Shown in pieces: positions 35,265 through 43,911 of a stretch of DNA of 64,000 nt. Every line of letters begins with the position of its first letter. Position 1 is the first letter of the stretch. A model generated the notes under the pieces. That model was not told where the DNA came from. It saw only the letters and a list, made by a program, of their open reading frames with translations, and did not search any database. Position numbers and translations under genes: made by a program. This DNA is from Pseudopontixanthobacter vadosimaris. GTDB taxonomy: Bacteria > Pseudomonadota > Alphaproteobacteria > Sphingomonadales > Sphingomonadaceae. The DNA is taken from positions 1 through 64,000 of the forward strand of contig NZ_JABASZ010000014.1 of the NCBI RefSeq assembly GCF_012979275.1, in the 5' to 3' direction.

Positions 35265-36329
35265 TCAATAGCTTCCGACCAGGACGTCGGTATACAATTC
35301 ACCGGCATCGGGTTCGGGCGAGTTTTCGGCAAAATCGGCGGCCTCTGCGACGCGGGCGCGGATTTCCTTGTCGATCGCCTTCAGATCGTCCTCGCTGCGG
35401 CCGCGCTCGACAAGCTCCTTCTTCGCCTTCTCGATCGGATCGTTATGTTCGCGCTGGTCCTGCACCTCGTCTCGGGTGCGGTATTTGGCCGGGTCGGACA
35501 TGGAATGGCCGCGATAGCGATAGGTGTTCAACTCCATCAGCACCGGCCCGTTTCCGCCACGAACATGGGCCAGCGCGATCTCGGCGGCATTCCGCACTTC
35601 GAGCACATCCATGCCGTTCACGTCCATTCCGGGGATTCGGAAAGCGGTGCCGCGCTTGTAGAATTCCGTTTCGGCGCTGGAGCGGGCAGTGCTGGTGCCC
35701 ATCGCATATTGATTGTTCTCGACCACGAAAACGATCGGCAGCTTCCACAGGGACGCCATGTTGAAGGTTTCGTAAACCTGGCCCTGGTTTGCCGCACCAT
35801 CGCCGAAATAGGCGAGGCAGATGCCGCCGTCCTCGCGATATTGATGGGCAAGTGCCAGTCCGCCGCCCAGAGCGACCTGAGCGCCCACGATACCATGACC
35901 GCCATAGAACTTATGCTCGGTCGAGAACATGTGCATCGACCCGCCCTTGCCCTTGGAAATGCCGGCCTGCCGACCGGTGAGTTCCGCCATAATGACATTC
36001 GGGTCGATACCATAGGCGAGCATATGGCCATGATCGCGATAGCCCGTGATCACGCTGTCCTTGTCCTTGTCGAGAGCGCTTTGCAGGCCGATGGCGACGG
36101 CTTCCTGCCCGATATAAAGGTGGCAGAAGCCGCCGATCAGGCCGAGCCCGTAAAGCTGCCCCGCCTTTTCCTCGAACCGGCGGATAAGCAGCATCTGCCG
36201 GTAGAATGCGAGCAACTCGTCGTCGCTCGCATCGTAGCGCGGGCTTTCCTCATGAGCGTTCTGCAGGGACCTGAGGGGCATGTCTTCGGAACCGGATCGG
36301 CTTTCGGTCGCGTTGGAGCCGTCTGTCAT
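35265..36329 (-). CDS. pdhA: Pyruvate dehydrogenase E1 alpha subunit
   Basis: A 354-residue thiamine-diphosphate enzyme subunit. The ThDP-binding motif G-D-G-A-A-N-Q-G and the following N-N-Q-Y-A-M-G-T are present, together with Y-R-Y-R-G-H-S-M-S-D-P containing the phosphorylation-loop serines of the family. With PdhB it forms the E1 heterotetramer. The ATG at 36329 is chosen over the frame start at 36395 because the first 22 residues look unrelated to the family. ftsB lies upstream on the same strand with a 203-base gap, so it may be a separate transcript. Confidence 0.96.
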   Translation of the reverse strand: MTDGSNATESRSGSEDMPLRSLQNAHEESPRYDASDDELLAFYRQMLLIRRFEEKAGQLYGLGLIGGFCHLYIGQEAVAIGLQSALDKDKDSVITGYRDHGHMLAYGIDPNVIMAELTGRQAGISKGKGGSMHMFSTEHKFYGGHGIVGAQVALGGGLALAHQYREDGGICLAYFGDGAANQGQVYETFNMASLWKLPIVFVVENNQYAMGTSTARSSAETEFYKRGTAFRIPGMDVNGMDVLEVRNAAEIALAHVRGGNGPVLMELNTYRYRGHSMSDPAKYRTRDEVQDQREHNDPIEKAKKELVERGRSEDDLKAIDKEIRARVAEAADFAENSPEPDAGELYTDVLVGSY

Positions 36330-36532
36330 CGCTGGGCAATCCCTGTCTTGCGCGGTGCCTGTCCGAGAGTCGGACCGGCTGATCGGCCAGGCCATTTCGC
36401 CCGGCGATTACGCTACGGCTATAGGAGGCAACCGGCTGTTCGCGCAACGGCCAAGCACCCGAATCTCGCGCAAAAATTTTGACGACATGGCCAGCAGGCA
36501 GGATCGCAGCGGCCGGATTGCGGCCAAACCCT

Positions 36533-36856
36533 TCAGGGTGCGCTGTCGTCCAGGGTGATCAGCACTTCATCGGGATGTGCGACGTTCAGCTTTTCCCGCA
36601 GCAGTTCTCCGACGAGATCGGGATCGGCACGGTCGGGGTTCAGCAGGGCGACACGGTTTTGCAAAATATCACGCCGTTCGGTCATGTCCGCGATCTGAAC
36701 CTGCCTCTGGTCGAGCAGTTGCAGATGCTCGCTCCACGCAAGCAGTCCGCTCGGCCCGGCAATCGCCAATCCGCCAAGCGCCAGCAGAACGCAGAGCGCG
36801 AGGCCCTGGGTCAGATGCTCCTTCGGCAGACTGATCTTGTGGTTGCGCGGCTTCAC
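36533..36856 (-). CDS. ftsB: Septum formation initiator FtsB-like protein
   Basis: A 107-residue protein with one N-terminal membrane helix (about residues 17-35), then a coiled-coil segment (Q-L-L-D-Q-R-Q-V-Q-I-A-D-M-T-E-R-R) and the conserved L-R-E-K-L-N-V-A-H-P-D-E-V end of the DivIC/FtsB family. FtsB works with FtsL and FtsQ in divisome activation at the inner membrane. The common alphaproteobacterial order is eno-ftsB-pdhA-pdhB; eno is not adjacent here. The start follows hppD's divergent region. Confidence 0.88.
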   Translation of the reverse strand: MKPRNHKISLPKEHLTQGLALCVLLALGGLAIAGPSGLLAWSEHLQLLDQRQVQIADMTERRDILQNRVALLNPDRADPDLVGELLREKLNVAHPDEVLITLDDSAP

Positions 36857-37008
36857 GCTGCAGGTGAACTACAAAGCGGCGATACTGGCAAGCATTTTGT
36901 ATCATGCACGCCCGCATGTTGCCGCCCGAGCGAGGTGCGGGACGACGATAAGACGCTGGCGCGGTGCGACCGGTCACCTTGCAATTCCCGCGTTCCTCAG
37001 GCATATTG

Positions 37009-37029
37009 GTTGCAACAGTAACCAGTTAC
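37009..37029. promoter_or_regulatory. Palindromic candidate operator before hppD
   Basis: The sequence GTTGCAAC (37009-37016, self-complementary) is followed two bases later by GTAAC-CA-GTTAC (37018-37029), a perfect half-site pair. Together they stand 14 bases before the hppD start. They look like one or two operator sites for a dimeric repressor of tyrosine catabolism, but no matching regulator gene is in the window. Confidence 0.5.
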
Positions 37030-37042
37030 AGGTGGGCAGTTC

Positions 37043-38173
37043 ATGGCAGATCTCTTCGAAAATCCCTTGGGCCTCGACGGATTCGAATTCGTCGAATTTT
37101 CGGCGCCGGAGAAAGGCGTGCTGGAGCCGGTCTTTGAAAAAATGGGCTTCACCATGGTCGCCAGGCACCGGTCCAAGGACGTGCAATTGTGGCGTCAGGG
37201 CGGCATCAATCTGATTGCGAATTACGAACCCCGCAGCCCCGCAGCGTATTTCGCTGCGGAACACGGCCCGTCTGCCTGCGGCATGGGCTTCCGCGTGAAG
37301 GATGCCGCCGCCGCTTATGCCGAGGCGCAGAAGCGCGGTGCCGAACCGGTGCATACGCAGACCGGCCCCATGGAGCTGAACATTCCCGCCATTCGCGGCA
37401 TCGGCCATTCGCTCATCTATCTGATCGATCGCTATGCCGATGAAGGCGGCGATGGCCTGTCCATCTACGACATCGATTTTGAATATGAAAAAGGTGTGGA
37501 GCGGTGGCCGGTCGGCGCAGGCATGAAGGTGATCGATCACCTGACGCATAATGTCTATGGCGGACGCATGGCACATTGGGCCGATTTCTACGAGCGGATC
37601 TTCAATTTCCGCGAAATCCGCTATTTCGACATCAAGGGCGAATATACCGGCCTGACAAGCAAGGCGATGACGGCACCCGACGGCAAGATCCGTATTCCGC
37701 TGAACGAGGAAGGTTCGGGCGGCGGCGGCCAGATCGAGGAATATTTACGCGAATATAATGGCGAGGGCATTCAGCACATCGCACTTGCCAGCGACGATCT
37801 CTATCGCAGCTGGGACCGGCTGAAGGAAGCGGGCACGCCCTTCGCTTCCAGCCCGCCGGCGACCTATTACGAAATGCTCGACGATCGGCTGCCGGGGCAT
37901 GGCGAGCCGGTGGAGGAACTGAAATCGCGCGGCATCCTGGTCGACGGTTCGACCGAGGACGGCGACCCGCGCCTGCTGCTGCAGATCTTCGGTAAGACGG
38001 TGATCGGGCCGGTGTTCTTCGAATTCATCCAGCGCAAGAAGGACGAAGGATTTGGCGAAGGCAACTTCACCGCTTTGTTCAAGTCGATCGAGGCAGACCA
38101 GATGAAGCGCGGCGCGCTGAAAACCGATGCCGGGGACAAGCGGGCCGAAATCGTGGAAGGAGATGCGGCATGA
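37043..38173 (+). CDS. hppD: 4-hydroxyphenylpyruvate dioxygenase
   Basis: A 376-residue non-haem Fe(II) dioxygenase turning 4-hydroxyphenylpyruvate into homogentisate in tyrosine breakdown. Two VOC-fold halves are visible; the iron ligands are His in V-I-D-H-L-T-H, His in G-I-Q-H-I-A and Glu in F-F-E-F-I-Q-R, the last near residue 335. The start at 37043 follows an AGGTGGG ribosome site. The following VOC gene overlaps by 4 bases and is transcribed with it. Homogentisate dioxygenase is not in the window. Confidence 0.97.
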   Translation: MADLFENPLGLDGFEFVEFSAPEKGVLEPVFEKMGFTMVARHRSKDVQLWRQGGINLIANYEPRSPAAYFAAEHGPSACGMGFRVKDAAAAYAEAQKRGAEPVHTQTGPMELNIPAIRGIGHSLIYLIDRYADEGGDGLSIYDIDFEYEKGVERWPVGAGMKVIDHLTHNVYGGRMAHWADFYERIFNFREIRYFDIKGEYTGLTSKAMTAPDGKIRIPLNEEGSGGGGQIEEYLREYNGEGIQHIALASDDLYRSWDRLKEAGTPFASSPPATYYEMLDDRLPGHGEPVEELKSRGILVDGSTEDGDPRLLLQIFGKTVIGPVFFEFIQRKKDEGFGEGNFTALFKSIEADQMKRGALKTDAGDKRAEIVEGDAA

Positions 38174-38724
38174 ATCCGCAGATGAAACATCCCATAAGGC
38201 TCGGCGGGGTGCATCATGCGGCCTATCGCTGCAAGGATGCGAAGGAGACGGTCGAGTGGTACCAGCGCGTGCTGGGAATGGAATATACTTCGGCATTTTC
38301 CGAAGACACGGTGCCTTCGACCGGAGAGCACGACCCGTACATGCATGTGTTCCTCGACGCCGGTAATGGTAACATCCTGGCATTTTTCGAACTCCCGACG
38401 CAGAAGGAAATGGGCCGGGACGAGAATACGCCGAAATGGGTGCAGCATCTGGCGTTCAAAGTCGGGTCGGAGGATGAACTGCTCGCCGCCAAGGCTCATG
38501 TCGAGGGTGAAGGCATCGAAGTGCTCGGGCCGACGTATCACGGCATTTTCAAGTCGATCTACTTCTTCGACCCCAACGGCCACCGGGTGGAACTGGCCGC
38601 CGACATCGGAACGGAAGACCAATATGCCGAACTGAAGCGCGTCGCGATGCCGATGCTGGAGGAGTGGAGCCAGACCAAGAAGGCGCCGCGCCATGCCGAT
38701 TGGCTGCACAAGGCGAATCAGTAA
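38170..38724 (+). CDS. VOC-family (glyoxalase-like) metalloprotein
   Basis: A 184-residue vicinal-oxygen-chelate protein with one full two-module fold. Metal ligand candidates are His in G-V-H-H-A-A-Y, His in V-Q-H-L-A-F and Glu in H-R-V-E-L-A-A near residue 140. Coupled to hppD by a 4-base overlap, it may act on a product or by-product of aromatic amino acid breakdown, for instance as an isomerase or extra dioxygenase, but this is inference from position. A terminator-like hairpin follows at 38746-38777. Confidence 0.85.
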   Translation: MNPQMKHPIRLGGVHHAAYRCKDAKETVEWYQRVLGMEYTSAFSEDTVPSTGEHDPYMHVFLDAGNGNILAFFELPTQKEMGRDENTPKWVQHLAFKVGSEDELLAAKAHVEGEGIEVLGPTYHGIFKSIYFFDPNGHRVELAADIGTEDQYAELKRVAMPMLEEWSQTKKAPRHADWLHKANQ

Positions 38725-38745
38725 GCACCTCTGAAGCTGGATGCC

Positions 38746-38777
38746 GGGCCGCTGTTTCAAGATCGGATCAGCGGCCC
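38746..38777. terminator. Hairpin after the hppD-VOC operon
   Basis: GGGCCGCTG (38746-38754) pairs perfectly with CAGCGGCCC (38769-38777), beginning 22 bases after the VOC stop. No clear T-run follows. Confidence 0.6.
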
Positions 38778-38898
38778 CCGTTCGTGCGATCAAACTCGAG
38801 CGGCGACCAGGCCGCGACCCGGCGCCCCTGCCCGATTGCAAACCGCACCCGCTGTCCATAGGAATGCAGAATTCGGCGATCATCAGGACGAATAACGC

Positions 38899-39762
38899 AT
38901 GAATTACATCGGCACGTTGCGAAACGAAGTTCAGGAAATGGCCCGGGGCGCGGTTGCCCTGCTGCCCAATCTGGCCATCGCACTTACCGTGGTGCTCATC
39001 ACCTGGTTCGTTGCGAAATTCGCGCTGCGTATCGCCGATCTGATCATCGGCCGCACGAAACTGCGACCCAGCCTTCGCAATCTGGTCGACACCATGGTGA
39101 AGCTGGCGATCTGGCTGTTTGGCCTGATGATCGCGCTGACCATCCTGATGCCGGGATTGACCCCGGCCAGCCTCGTCGCGGGGCTCGGCATCGGTGCCGT
39201 GGCCATCGGCTTCGCCTTTCAGGATATTTTCGAGAATTTCCTGGCGGGCGTGCTTATCATGGTGCGCGAAAAGATGCGGATCGGCGACGTGATCGAATGC
39301 GAAGGCATCAAGGGAAAGGTCGAATATATCACTCTTCGCGAAACGCATGTACGCAAGCTGTCGGGCGAACTGACCATCGTACCCAATTCCATCCTGTTCA
39401 AGAATCCGGTCGAAATCTTCACGGATGATGTGAAGCGCCGCCATGAAATCGTCGCGGGCGTTTCCTACGACACCGATCTGGACGAGGCGGCTGCCGTCAT
39501 CCGCAAGGCTGTCGAAGGGGTCGACCAGGTCGACACGCAAATGGGCGTCGATGTCTTCGCGATGGAGTTCAACTCCAGCTCCGTCGATTTCAATGTGCGC
39601 TGGTGGGCGGGTTCCACCCCGCGCAACATGCATGAAAGCCGCGATGCGGTCGTAAGGGCGATCAAGCGGGCGCTGGACGATGCCGGCATCGAGATCCCCT
39701 TCCCCTATGTGACCCACACGTTCAAGGAAGCGCTGCCGATCGAAAGCCCGGTCACGGACTGA
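38899..39762 (+). CDS. Small-conductance mechanosensitive channel (MscS family)
   Basis: A 287-residue membrane channel that opens under membrane tension to release solutes in osmotic downshock. Three membrane helices lie at about residues 18-38, 64-86 and 90-112; the third carries the MscS pore helix G-L-G-I-G-A-V-A-I-G-F-A-F-Q-D. The cytoplasmic beta domain follows with R-I-G-D-V-I-E and I-T-L-R-E-T, and P-N-S-I-L-F near residue 155. Its start at 38899 comes after a 174-base gap holding the hppD terminator. It ends one base before the convergent regulator gene's stop. Confidence 0.93.
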   Translation: MNYIGTLRNEVQEMARGAVALLPNLAIALTVVLITWFVAKFALRIADLIIGRTKLRPSLRNLVDTMVKLAIWLFGLMIALTILMPGLTPASLVAGLGIGAVAIGFAFQDIFENFLAGVLIMVREKMRIGDVIECEGIKGKVEYITLRETHVRKLSGELTIVPNSILFKNPVEIFTDDVKRRHEIVAGVSYDTDLDEAAAVIRKAVEGVDQVDTQMGVDVFAMEFNSSSVDFNVRWWAGSTPRNMHESRDAVVRAIKRALDDAGIEIPFPYVTHTFKEALPIESPVTD

Positions 39763-41160
39763 TCAGTCAGCAAAGGTAAACGGCGCAGCGCCCCGGCGGT
39801 AATCGTCGGCCATGATCTCGCGGCCAAGTGGCGGCGCGGCCCGCGCCCGGCAGGCTTCGCGATTGCAGAGGCGGCAGGCGATCCCGACGGGCGTCGCCTC
39901 CGCCCTGCCGGCCAGCGCTGCCTGCCCATAGACGGTTTTCGCCGCATCTTCGGCCGAGCACACCAGAGCCACCGCGCGCGACACCGGCACATCCCCGAAG
40001 CGCCCGCCGCCCGATCGTACGCTTCGGGCGATAGAAAAGAATTCCTGCCCATCAGGCATTCGCAACCACTGCGTGACGATCGCCTGGGGCGTGCGGAACA
40101 CGGTGTGCACTGTCCATAAGGGGCATCCGCCGCCATAGGTTGCGAAAGGAAAGCCGGCACCGTCCAGCCGTTTGGAGATGTTCCCCGCCTCGTCCAGCCT
40201 GACAAAGAAGAAGGGCACATGCGATTGCTCGGACCGGTTCAAAGTGGTCAGCCGGTGGGCGACCTGTTCGAAACTGGTTCCGAATTCGCGGCTCAGCGCC
40301 AATATGTCATAGGCGCGCCTGTCCACCGCGCCGACGAAGGCTTCGTAAGGCATCACCAGCGCCGCAGCGGCATAGGAAGCCAGCGCTCGCCTTATCAGAT
40401 CCAGAGCCGTCGGGTTTTCGACCTCGGCATCTCTCATGATGGTTTCGATTTCGCGCCGCATCGAAGTATAGGCGATGTGCAGGGCAATCTGGAATTGGCG
40501 CCCGGCAGCATCCTGCGTATCCTCGATCAGCAATTGCTCATTGTGCCGGTCATAGCGCCGGACCGTGGCCATCATCACATCGGCAGGCAGAAAACGGACC
40601 CGCACGCCTGCCTCACCGCGCAGCCATTCCGCCGCCCCGCCCTTCTCCCTGATGGTTTCAGCGAGTGCCGAAGCCTTCGCCTCCAATATGGGAAAGTGAT
40701 TGTCATGGCCCGCCAGGAAGCGCCTCGTGGCTTCTACCGGGTCGTCGTCGGTAGTGCCGCCGGGCGCGAGGCGCTGTTCCGCAAGGCTGCGCTGTTCGCG
40801 CGTATAGGCGCCATGGAGGCGCAGAAATGCCTCGCTCACGGATGGGAAGCTGGTGGCGAGATCGGCGACTTCCAGTGACGGAACCTCGAGATCCGCGAAG
40901 ATAGGATCGCGTAGCGCTTCCGAAACACGCGCCGAATAGGCGGCACTGTCCTCCGCTCCCAGTTCCGTGACATCGAGACGATAGGTGCGGGCCAGCTTCA
41001 GCAACATGTCCGCCGTGACGGGGCGCTGGTTGCGTTCCAGCAAGGCGACATAGCTGCCAGAGACGCCGAGATCAGCCGCCATCTCCATCTGTGTAAGGCC
41101 GAGCTCGCGACGGAGCCTGCGGATCCGCGGTCCGAGAAAGAGCGGGTTCGACTGCGCCAT
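39763..41160 (-). CDS. RamB/ScfR-type transcriptional regulator
   Basis: A 465-residue regulator. An N-terminal XRE-type helix-turn-helix (R-R-E-L-G-L-T-Q-M-E-M-A-A-D-L-G) is followed by an ImmA/DUF955-like helical part and a C-terminal cysteine-containing domain (P-V-G-I-A-C-R-L-C-N-R-E-A-C, compatible with metal or cofactor binding). RamB-type proteins control the glyoxylate cycle and acetate or short-chain acyl-CoA use in other bacteria. Its divergent partner here is isocitrate lyase, which supports the same role. The ATG at 41160 with AAGGTG is chosen over an in-frame GTG at 41223 that would cover the repeat pair. Confidence 0.88.
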   Translation of the reverse strand: MAQSNPLFLGPRIRRLRRELGLTQMEMAADLGVSGSYVALLERNQRPVTADMLLKLARTYRLDVTELGAEDSAAYSARVSEALRDPIFADLEVPSLEVADLATSFPSVSEAFLRLHGAYTREQRSLAEQRLAPGGTTDDDPVEATRRFLAGHDNHFPILEAKASALAETIREKGGAAEWLRGEAGVRVRFLPADVMMATVRRYDRHNEQLLIEDTQDAAGRQFQIALHIAYTSMRREIETIMRDAEVENPTALDLIRRALASYAAAALVMPYEAFVGAVDRRAYDILALSREFGTSFEQVAHRLTTLNRSEQSHVPFFFVRLDEAGNISKRLDGAGFPFATYGGGCPLWTVHTVFRTPQAIVTQWLRMPDGQEFFSIARSVRSGGGRFGDVPVSRAVALVCSAEDAAKTVYGQAALAGRAEATPVGIACRLCNREACRARAAPPLGREIMADDYRRGAAPFTFAD

Positions 41161-41179
41161 TCCGGCACCTTGTCGTAAA

Positions 41180-41223
41180 TGGACAATTGCACAAGCGGTT
41201 TTTGTCACATTGGACAAATGCAC
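41180..41223. promoter_or_regulatory. Pair of TGGACAAWTGCAC direct repeats between regulator and aceA
   Basis: TGGACAATTGCAC at 41180-41192 and TGGACAAATGCAC at 41211-41223 are identical in 12 of 13 bases and start 31 bases apart, close to three helical turns. The second copy also forms TTTGTC-N6-GACAAA (41201-41218). They sit between the divergent regulator start (41160) and aceA start (41313). The arrangement fits an operator for the regulator, controlling itself and aceA. Confidence 0.7.
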
Positions 41224-41312
41224 TTCGGCGGCACTCGCCAGATGGATGCCCGGCCAGCATACAGGAGCCAGCAGATCACATCCGCCAGATGCGGACCAAA
41301 CGGGAATGACGC

Positions 41313-42911
41313 ATGAGCTATCAGCAGACTATCGAACAGACGCGGCAGGACTTCGATCAATCCGATCTGACACTCAAGGGCATCGAAGCGGAGAATGTTG
41401 CGCGCATGCGGCTGCAGAACCGCTTTCGAACCGGCCTCGACATTGCGCGGTATACGGCGAAGATCATGCGTGACGACATGGCAGCCTATGATGGCGATAC
41501 GAAAAATTACACGCAGTCGCTCGGCTGCTGGCACGGGTTCATCGGTCAGCAGAAGATGATCTCGATCAAGAAGCATTTTGGCGACACCAAGGGCCGCTAT
41601 CTTTACCTTTCGGGCTGGATGGTCGCCGCCTTGCGCAGCGATTTCGGGCCGCTTCCCGATCAGTCGATGCATGAGAAGACCACCGTTCCCGGCCTGATCG
41701 AGGAACTCTACACCTTTCTTCGCCAGGCCGATGCGCGTGAACTCGGCGGATTGTTCCGCCAGTTGGACGATGCGATGGAAGCTGGCAACGATGTCAGGGC
41801 GCAGGAGATTCGCAACGCCATCGACAATCATCAGACGCATGTCGTGCCGATCATTGCCGATATCGATGCCGGCTTCGGGAATGCCGAGGCAACTTACCTG
41901 CTTTCAAAGAAAATGATCGAGGCAGGCGCCTGCTGCATCCAGATCGAAAACCAGGTGTCGGATGAGAAGCAGTGCGGACATCAGGACGGCAAGGTCACGG
42001 TGCCGCATGAGGACTTCCTCGCGAAGATCCGTGCCGTTCGCTATGCCTTCATGGAACTCGGCGTCGATGATGGCGTGATCGTCGCCCGCACGGATTCACT
42101 CGGTGCAGGATTGACGAAGCAGATCGCCGTCACGCATGAGAAGGGCGACATCGGCGACCAGTACAACAGCTTTCTCGATTGCGAGGAGGTCGATCCCGCC
42201 GATATCGATCATGGCGAAGTGCTCATCACGCGAGATGGCAAGCTGATGAAGCCCAGGCGGCTGCCTTCCAACCTGTTCCAGTTCCGCCCCGGCACGGGCG
42301 AGGATCGCTGCGTTCTCGATTGCATTGTCGCCCTTCAGAACGGCGCCGATCTTCTTTGGATCGAAACCGAAAAGCCGCATGTCGAACAGATTGCCGAAAT
42401 GGTCGATCGCATCCGCGAAACGGTTCCGAGTGCCAAGCTGGTCTACAACAATTCGCCCAGCTTCAACTGGACGCTCAACTTCCGTCAGCAAGTTTACGAC
42501 GCGTGGGAGAAGGAAGGAAAGGATCTGTCCTCTTTCGATCGCGACCGCCTGATGAGCGTCGATTACGACGGCAGCGATCTGGCGAAGGAGGCCGACGAGC
42601 GCATTCGGACCTTCCAGGCCGACGCCGCCAATCGCGCCGGCATTTTCCATCACCTCATTACCTTGCCGACCTATCACACCGCGGCGCTGAGCACCGACAA
42701 TCTGGCAAAGGAATATTTCGGCGACCAGGCCATGCTCGGCTATGTCAAGAACGTGCAGCGTGAGGAAATCCGGCAGGGCATCGCCTGCGTCAAGCATCAG
42801 AACATGGCCGGATCGGACCTCGGCGATGATCACAAGGAATATTTCGCAGGCGAAGCGGCGCTGAAGGCAGGCGGCAAGGACAACACCATGAACCAGTTCG
42901 CAGCCGAGTAA
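41313..42911 (+). CDS. aceA: Isocitrate lyase
   Basis: A 532-residue enzyme of the glyoxylate cycle, cleaving isocitrate to succinate and glyoxylate and so allowing growth on acetate or fatty acids. The active-site motif K-Q-C-G-H (usual form K-K-C-G-H) is present near residue 220 with D-E before it, and P-S-F-N-W near residue 390. The length over 500 places it with the longer Pseudomonas-like ICL form. The divergent RamB/ScfR-like regulator and its repeats lie upstream; the downstream region 42912-43101 contains several strong hairpins. Malate synthase is not in the window. Confidence 0.97.
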   Translation: MSYQQTIEQTRQDFDQSDLTLKGIEAENVARMRLQNRFRTGLDIARYTAKIMRDDMAAYDGDTKNYTQSLGCWHGFIGQQKMISIKKHFGDTKGRYLYLSGWMVAALRSDFGPLPDQSMHEKTTVPGLIEELYTFLRQADARELGGLFRQLDDAMEAGNDVRAQEIRNAIDNHQTHVVPIIADIDAGFGNAEATYLLSKKMIEAGACCIQIENQVSDEKQCGHQDGKVTVPHEDFLAKIRAVRYAFMELGVDDGVIVARTDSLGAGLTKQIAVTHEKGDIGDQYNSFLDCEEVDPADIDHGEVLITRDGKLMKPRRLPSNLFQFRPGTGEDRCVLDCIVALQNGADLLWIETEKPHVEQIAEMVDRIRETVPSAKLVYNNSPSFNWTLNFRQQVYDAWEKEGKDLSSFDRDRLMSVDYDGSDLAKEADERIRTFQADAANRAGIFHHLITLPTYHTAALSTDNLAKEYFGDQAMLGYVKNVQREEIRQGIACVKHQNMAGSDLGDDHKEYFAGEAALKAGGKDNTMNQFAAE

Positions 42912-42923
42912 GCCAGCTTGCAG

Positions 42924-42981
42924 CCGGACGAGATCCGGGCAGGCTTCCGGCACGCAACCACAAGATCTCCTGGGGAGGAGA
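42924..42981. other. Two small hairpins in the aceA 3' region
   Basis: CCGGA/TCCGG (42924-42928 and 42934-42938) and TCTCCT-GGGG-AGGAGA (42966-42981, perfect 6-bp stem with a four-base loop) precede the strong terminator-like hairpin. Together they make an unusually structured 3' region for the aceA transcript. Confidence 0.5.
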
Positions 42982-42982
42982 A

Positions 42983-43014
42983 CCGGCCCGCCTCGCGACA
43001 GCGTGGCGGGCCGG
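42983..43014. terminator. Strong hairpin after aceA
   Basis: CCGGCCCGCC (42983-42992) and GGCGGGCCGG (43005-43014) form a perfect 10-bp G/C stem, starting 72 bases after the aceA stop. An ATAAGTTGG sequence follows instead of a T-run. Confidence 0.7.
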
Positions 43015-43054
43015 ATAAGTTGGCAAGTAGATAAAGTGGTGATGGAGCAAGGGT

Positions 43055-43101
43055 GCCGCTTGACTGATCCAGCTAGCGGTGAGGCAAACCAGTCAAGCGG
43101 C
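43055..43101. ncRNA. Perfect 12-bp hairpin; possible small RNA element
   Basis: GCCGCTTGACTG (43055-43066) and CAGTCAAGCGGC (43090-43101) form a perfect 12-bp stem with a 23-base loop. No gene lies in 42912-43297. It could be a second terminator, a small RNA or an RNA-processing site; no promoter was confidently seen. Confidence 0.4.
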
Positions 43102-43297
43102 TGTGCAATCGCAGGAGAACGACGCAGATCGTTTGCACGGGCGGCCAGCGGGGGGCAGAAGGCGCCGGTGGTCCCGTATCTCGCTTCTCCTTCCCGACTG
43201 CTGTATGACCGGTAGGTAACTTTGCGTAACCCTCGTGCGTCCAAAAGCTGTTCAGGCCGTCGAACGCTCCATCCAGGTATTCGTGGCGATCAGGAAA

Positions 43298-43374
43298 TGG
43301 TGCGCCCGACAGGATTTGAACCTGTGGCCCCCAGATTAGGAATCTGGTGCTCTATCCGACTGAGCTACGGGCGC
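43298..43374 (-). tRNA. tRNA-Arg(CCT)
   Basis: Read on the minus strand it is a complete 77-base tRNA with encoded CCA: acceptor GCGCCCG/CGGGCGC, D arm GCTC-AGTCGGATA-GAGC, anticodon stem CCAGA/TCTGG with loop TTCCTAA (anticodon CCT at 43338-43340), T arm ACAGG-TTCAAAT-CCTGT. Confidence 0.97.
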
Positions 43375-43413
43375 TCCGCAGAGCCGCTTACGAATTTACA
43401 AACCTTCTGGCAA

Positions 43414-43905
43414 TCAGTTGAGTTCGTCAGGCGGGGTAATCGGGAACGGCAGTGGCGCGACGGCGATCCCTTCATCCAGCAGCGCTCGTGCATCTTCTGC
43501 TGTCGCACGGCCGTGAATCGGTGTGCTGTAAGATGATTCGGATGATTCGCCATAATGTATCGCACGAGATTTTTCGGCGAACGCGTCGCCCACCCAGGTG
43601 CTGCCCTCCAGCGCCCTTGCCTGCGCCTGGGCCGCCGCCTGCATGGCCTTGGCGAGATCAGGAGCTTCCCTGCCACCGGCCATCGGAAGGCCTCTTCGCG
43701 TGTCGCGACGCTGCTTGGCAGGAGGCAGGTTCCTGTTACCTTTCGCGCCGACGAAAGGAGCCATCGGTGCCTTGGCGATGCCGGTATCTCCGCAATTCGG
43801 GCAGGCAACCAGCCCCTGCTCGCGTTGCTGCGAAAAGCTGGCCGACGATGCAAACCAGCCTTCGAATGCGTGGCCTGCCGGGCAGATGAGGTCGAATACG
43901 ATCAT
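43414..43905 (-). CDS. DUF1178 family protein
   Basis: A 163-residue protein with an N-terminal zinc-ribbon-like start (I-C-P-A-G-H-A-F-E-G-W, later A-C-P-N-C-G-D-T-G) and a helical, alanine/glutamine-rich middle ending in G-E-S-S-E-S-S-Y-S-T-P-I-H-G-R-A-T. The whole matches the DUF1178 family, of unknown function. It follows a nitrilase-family gene by 6 bases and precedes tRNA-Arg. The grxC-nitrilase-DUF1178 order is conserved in alphaproteobacteria. Confidence 0.88.
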   Translation of the reverse strand: MIVFDLICPAGHAFEGWFASSASFSQQREQGLVACPNCGDTGIAKAPMAPFVGAKGNRNLPPAKQRRDTRRGLPMAGGREAPDLAKAMQAAAQAQARALEGSTWVGDAFAEKSRAIHYGESSESSYSTPIHGRATAEDARALLDEGIAVAPLPFPITPPDELN

Positions 43906-43911
43906 GGCCGC

